Source of the DNA: Bacteroidetes bacterium 37-13
Lineage (GTDB): Bacteria > Bacteroidota > Bacteroidia > Chitinophagales > LD1
DNA: 64,000 nucleotides
Assembly: GCA_001897535.1 (NCBI GenBank)
Contig: MKTC01000025.1
Span: forward strand, 19,318-83,317
Direction: 5' to 3'
The stretch's first letter is position 1. Each line of letters begins with the position of its first letter. The position numbers were made by a program, and so were the translations under genes. Below are positions 61,971 to 64,000 of the stretch, in pieces. Below the pieces are notes generated by a model. That model ran no database searches. It was not told the origin of the DNA and was given only the letters and a program-made list of their open reading frames with translations.

Positions 61971-63887
61971 ATGAAGCAATTGATATTGTGTTCATGCCTA
62001 TTTATTTTAGGCTTCACACAAGCGCAAAATAATGCTTGCACCACTCAACGGTATCAGCAAAAAGTATTTCAGCAAGTAAAAAAGACATCGCAAATTCTTT
62101 ACGGCAGTGCCGATTCTTACAATGGAATTGTGCAGCCACAACAACTATATTTTGATTTCTACGAACCACTTGGCGATAGCTTGCAAGAACGCCCGCTTAT
62201 TATTTACGCCTTTGGTGGAGCATTTTTAATTGGTGATAAAAATCAACCACCAATTCCGCGCTACTGCGAAGATTTTGCCAAAATGGGTTATGCTGTTGCA
62301 GCCATTGATTACCGCATTGGATTTAATACTACAAGCACAGAAAGTACTATCCGCGCAGTTTACAGAGCTGCACAAGATTTGCGGGCTGCAATCCGCTTTA
62401 TTTGCCAACGTGCAGCACAATATAGAATTGATACCGCCTCAATCATTTTAACCGGAAGCAGCGCAGGCTGTTTTTCAGGTTTACATTCCAACTATTTTGA
62501 AGAAAACCAGCGCCCTGCGGCAACTTATGGCATTCCAACCGAAAACACAGATTTAGGTTGTTTTGATTGCAGCGGCAACAGTGATTTTAATAAACGAGTA
62601 CCACGCATTGCCGGCATCGTAAATCATTGGGGTGCAATACTAGATACATCGCTAATTGAAAACACATCTGACGAAAATTGTCCTGTAATTTCTTTTCATG
62701 GCACGAACGATAATTTGGTGCCGTATGTTTATGGAAATCCCTTTTCATATCCTGTTTTTCCGGCAGTGCATGGCAGCGTGAACATTCATAAAAGACTAAA
62801 TAATTTGCATATTCCTAACAAGCTTTTGCCATTACAAAATGAAGGGCACGAACCTTGGCTGCTGAAACCTGAATTGCTTGATACAATTGAGAACCATACC
62901 GCACCATTTTTATACAATGAAGTGTTGCGACCAAAACCACAAAAAATCACGGGAGATTCAATTACTTGCAAAGGCAAATCCATTACAATTTCCGCCATTC
63001 AGCGGAGCAGAAGCAATTATTGCTGGAGTGTTTCAGCAAAAGGAGTTATACAAAATATTGTAGGAAATACGATTACCATAAAGTGTGTTGATACCGGTAC
63101 AATCACAATAAAAGTAATTGAAGAAAATTACTTAAAAGCCATGTCAGAAGAAGTAACATATAAAGTTTATGTTGTTGAAAAACCAAAAGCAGATTTCACT
63201 TTTCAAATAAACAACGAGCTTGGTATTTCTATTACGAATAATGCACAAAAATTCACCAATATATATTGGAATTTCGGAAATGGACAAACTAAAGCAGGGA
63301 GCACCAATTCATTTATCTACAGCGCTCCGGGTACATACACAATTACGCAAACTGTAAGTAATGCCGGATGCAGCGATAGCATAAGCAAAATTGCACAAGT
63401 TGATACTTGTCCAATAGCAAAATTTACTTACCAAATTGTAGGAGATTCTCTTTTGCTATTTGCAGAAAATACTAATGCCGTAGATTACAAATGGCAAATA
63501 AATGGCGCAACTTTTAGCGGACAAAGTATTGTAATTAGGCTATTTAGTAATGGTACATTCCCTGTTAGTTTAACCACTACTAATCAATTAGGTTGTGCAG
63601 CAAACACACTTCAATTTGTAACCAAATCGCCATCAAAAATCGAAACTAATTTGTTAGAAAACGAAATTACTATTCACCCTAATCCTTTTAAAAATTGGTT
63701 TGAAATAAACACTACCAACTTAGCCAATGCCACTTATGAGCTTTTAGACATCAACGGAAAAATTCAAAAGAGAGGCAATATTGAATCAAAGACTTTAGTA
63801 GAAACCTCGCATTTAGCAAGAGGTATTTATTTGCTAAAAGTGAGTATCAAAGGCAAAACAGAACTTTACAAATTGATTGCTCAATAA
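61971..63887 (+). CDS. Secreted alpha/beta-hydrolase (carboxylesterase-like) with PKD and T9SS sorting domains
   Basis: The 638-residue protein has a signal peptide (LGFTQAQ). An alpha/beta-hydrolase domain covers about residues 55-310: the oxyanion stretch AFGGAFLIG, the nucleophile elbow GSSAG (Ser164), the catalytic acid in HGTNDNLVPY, and the His in NEGHEPW. It resembles secreted esterases or feruloyl-esterase-like enzymes; the substrate is unknown. PKD-like modules follow (FNFGNG-type IYWNFGNGQTKAG, YTITQTVSNAGC). A T9SS type A domain ends the protein (ITIHPNPFKNWFEI, GIYLLKVSIKGK). It ends at a strong terminator. Confidence 0.88.
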   Translation: MKQLILCSCLFILGFTQAQNNACTTQRYQQKVFQQVKKTSQILYGSADSYNGIVQPQQLYFDFYEPLGDSLQERPLIIYAFGGAFLIGDKNQPPIPRYCEDFAKMGYAVAAIDYRIGFNTTSTESTIRAVYRAAQDLRAAIRFICQRAAQYRIDTASIILTGSSAGCFSGLHSNYFEENQRPAATYGIPTENTDLGCFDCSGNSDFNKRVPRIAGIVNHWGAILDTSLIENTSDENCPVISFHGTNDNLVPYVYGNPFSYPVFPAVHGSVNIHKRLNNLHIPNKLLPLQNEGHEPWLLKPELLDTIENHTAPFLYNEVLRPKPQKITGDSITCKGKSITISAIQRSRSNYCWSVSAKGVIQNIVGNTITIKCVDTGTITIKVIEENYLKAMSEEVTYKVYVVEKPKADFTFQINNELGISITNNAQKFTNIYWNFGNGQTKAGSTNSFIYSAPGTYTITQTVSNAGCSDSISKIAQVDTCPIAKFTYQIVGDSLLLFAENTNAVDYKWQINGATFSGQSIVIRLFSNGTFPVSLTTTNQLGCAANTLQFVTKSPSKIETNLLENEITIHPNPFKNWFEINTTNLANATYELLDINGKIQKRGNIESKTLVETSHLARGIYLLKVSIKGKTELYKLIAQ

Positions 63888-63890
63888 AAA

Positions 63891-63919
63891 AAACGGGCTG
63901 TATTTTTTACAGCCCGTTT
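63891..63919. terminator. Bidirectional terminator
   Basis: AAACGGGCTGTA (63891-63902) pairs perfectly with TACAGCCCGTTT (63908-63919) around a 5-nt T loop. It serves both the esterase gene and the minus-strand gene that enters from the window's right edge. Confidence 0.9.
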
Positions 63920-63943
63920 GTGTTTTAATGATTGATGTAGATT

Positions 63944-64000
63944 CTATCTTGTAATTACTACTCTTCTGATGTAGGTGTTTGTACCTGAAACTATTCTTGT
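63944..64000 (-). CDS. C-terminal end of a minus-strand gene, probably a secreted protein
   Basis: The complement ends TAG at 63944-63946 and reads upstream as TRIVSGTNTYIRRVVITR up to the window edge. The basic, beta-rich end (YIRRVVITR) resembles the last strand of T9SS sorting domains, but only 18 residues are visible, so this is a weak inference. The start and most of the gene lie beyond 64000. Confidence 0.6.
   Translation of the reverse strand, partial: TRIVSGTNTYIRRVVITR

Overview
The window is a stretch of AT-rich bacterial chromosome from a member of the Bacteroidota. Three things support this. Six predicted secreted proteins carry type IX secretion (T9SS) C-terminal sorting domains, five of type A and one of gliding-type (type B). 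There is a PorE-like OmpA lipoprotein, a TonB-dependent receptor with a carboxypeptidase-regulatory N-terminus, and many SPII lipoproteins. Upstream regions carry -7 boxes of the Bacteroidota form TAnnTTTG, plus a recurring variant TAnnTTCG. The exact family cannot be fixed from the sequence; a Chitinophagales/Sphingobacteriales-like lineage is a reasonable guess. No insertion sequence, phage, CRISPR array or integrase was seen. Gene order looks like an ordinary chromosome of small operons.

Layout. 1-5.6 kb: housekeeping genes (dtd, ssrA/tmRNA, rsmG, recX), a degenerate futalosine-hydrolase-like gene, a hotdog thioesterase, a START-like protein and a ketoacyl-synthase-like protein without its catalytic Cys. 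5.7-9.5 kb: TPR protein plus a PorE-like lipoprotein. 9.6-10.5 kb: a decayed lipoprotein gene and a long structured leader for a DEAD-box RNA helicase. 12.5-21.5 kb: mostly minus strand, with a GMC oxidoreductase, glutaminyl-cyclase-like peptidase, small lipoproteins, a T9SS protein, peroxiredoxin, DUF4920, an FAD reductase with no normal start codon, and queE. 21.5-30 kb: HmuY-like T9SS protein, Nudix, CorA, a two-subunit transketolase, kbl, a haem-binding DUF3365 lipoprotein, and a dNK/Smr/ACC-deaminase-like operon that lies downstream of a strange tRNA-like RNA. 30.5-43 kb: Lrp regulator, MDR reductase, sugar nucleotidyltransferase, a 1323-residue SprB-like surface protein, HMG-CoA lyase, ceramidase plus lipoate ligase, a broken cytochrome c gene, and a GT2/ManC pair. 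43-54 kb: recQ, transglutaminase-like protein, DUF167, serpin, then a secreted endonuclease/TonB receptor/lamin-tail protein set. 54-64 kb: murG-murC, an unknown helical protein, alaS, a small lipoprotein, a membrane protein and a T9SS esterase.

How genes work together. The T9SS outer-membrane lipoprotein (PorE-like) and six T9SS cargo proteins belong to one export system. The minus-strand set 47661-53813 looks like a secreted-nuclease and outer-membrane-uptake unit, possibly for extracellular DNA or phosphate. ManC and the adjacent DPM1-like glycosyltransferase overlap and probably feed mannosyl-lipid or glycan synthesis. MurG and MurC are translationally coupled but separated here from the rest of the division cluster.

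The most unusual element is the RNA at 30250-30389 (minus). It has a complete tRNA cloverleaf framework with canonical D and T arms, but its anticodon loop lacks U33 and a purine 37, it has a variable arm of about 70 nt, and a canonical Bacteroidota -7 box lies just upstream. Other notable items are the tmRNA tag ending in AMAA, two genes lacking any ATG/GTG/TTG start, and two genes damaged at homopolymers, which may be true decay or assembly error.
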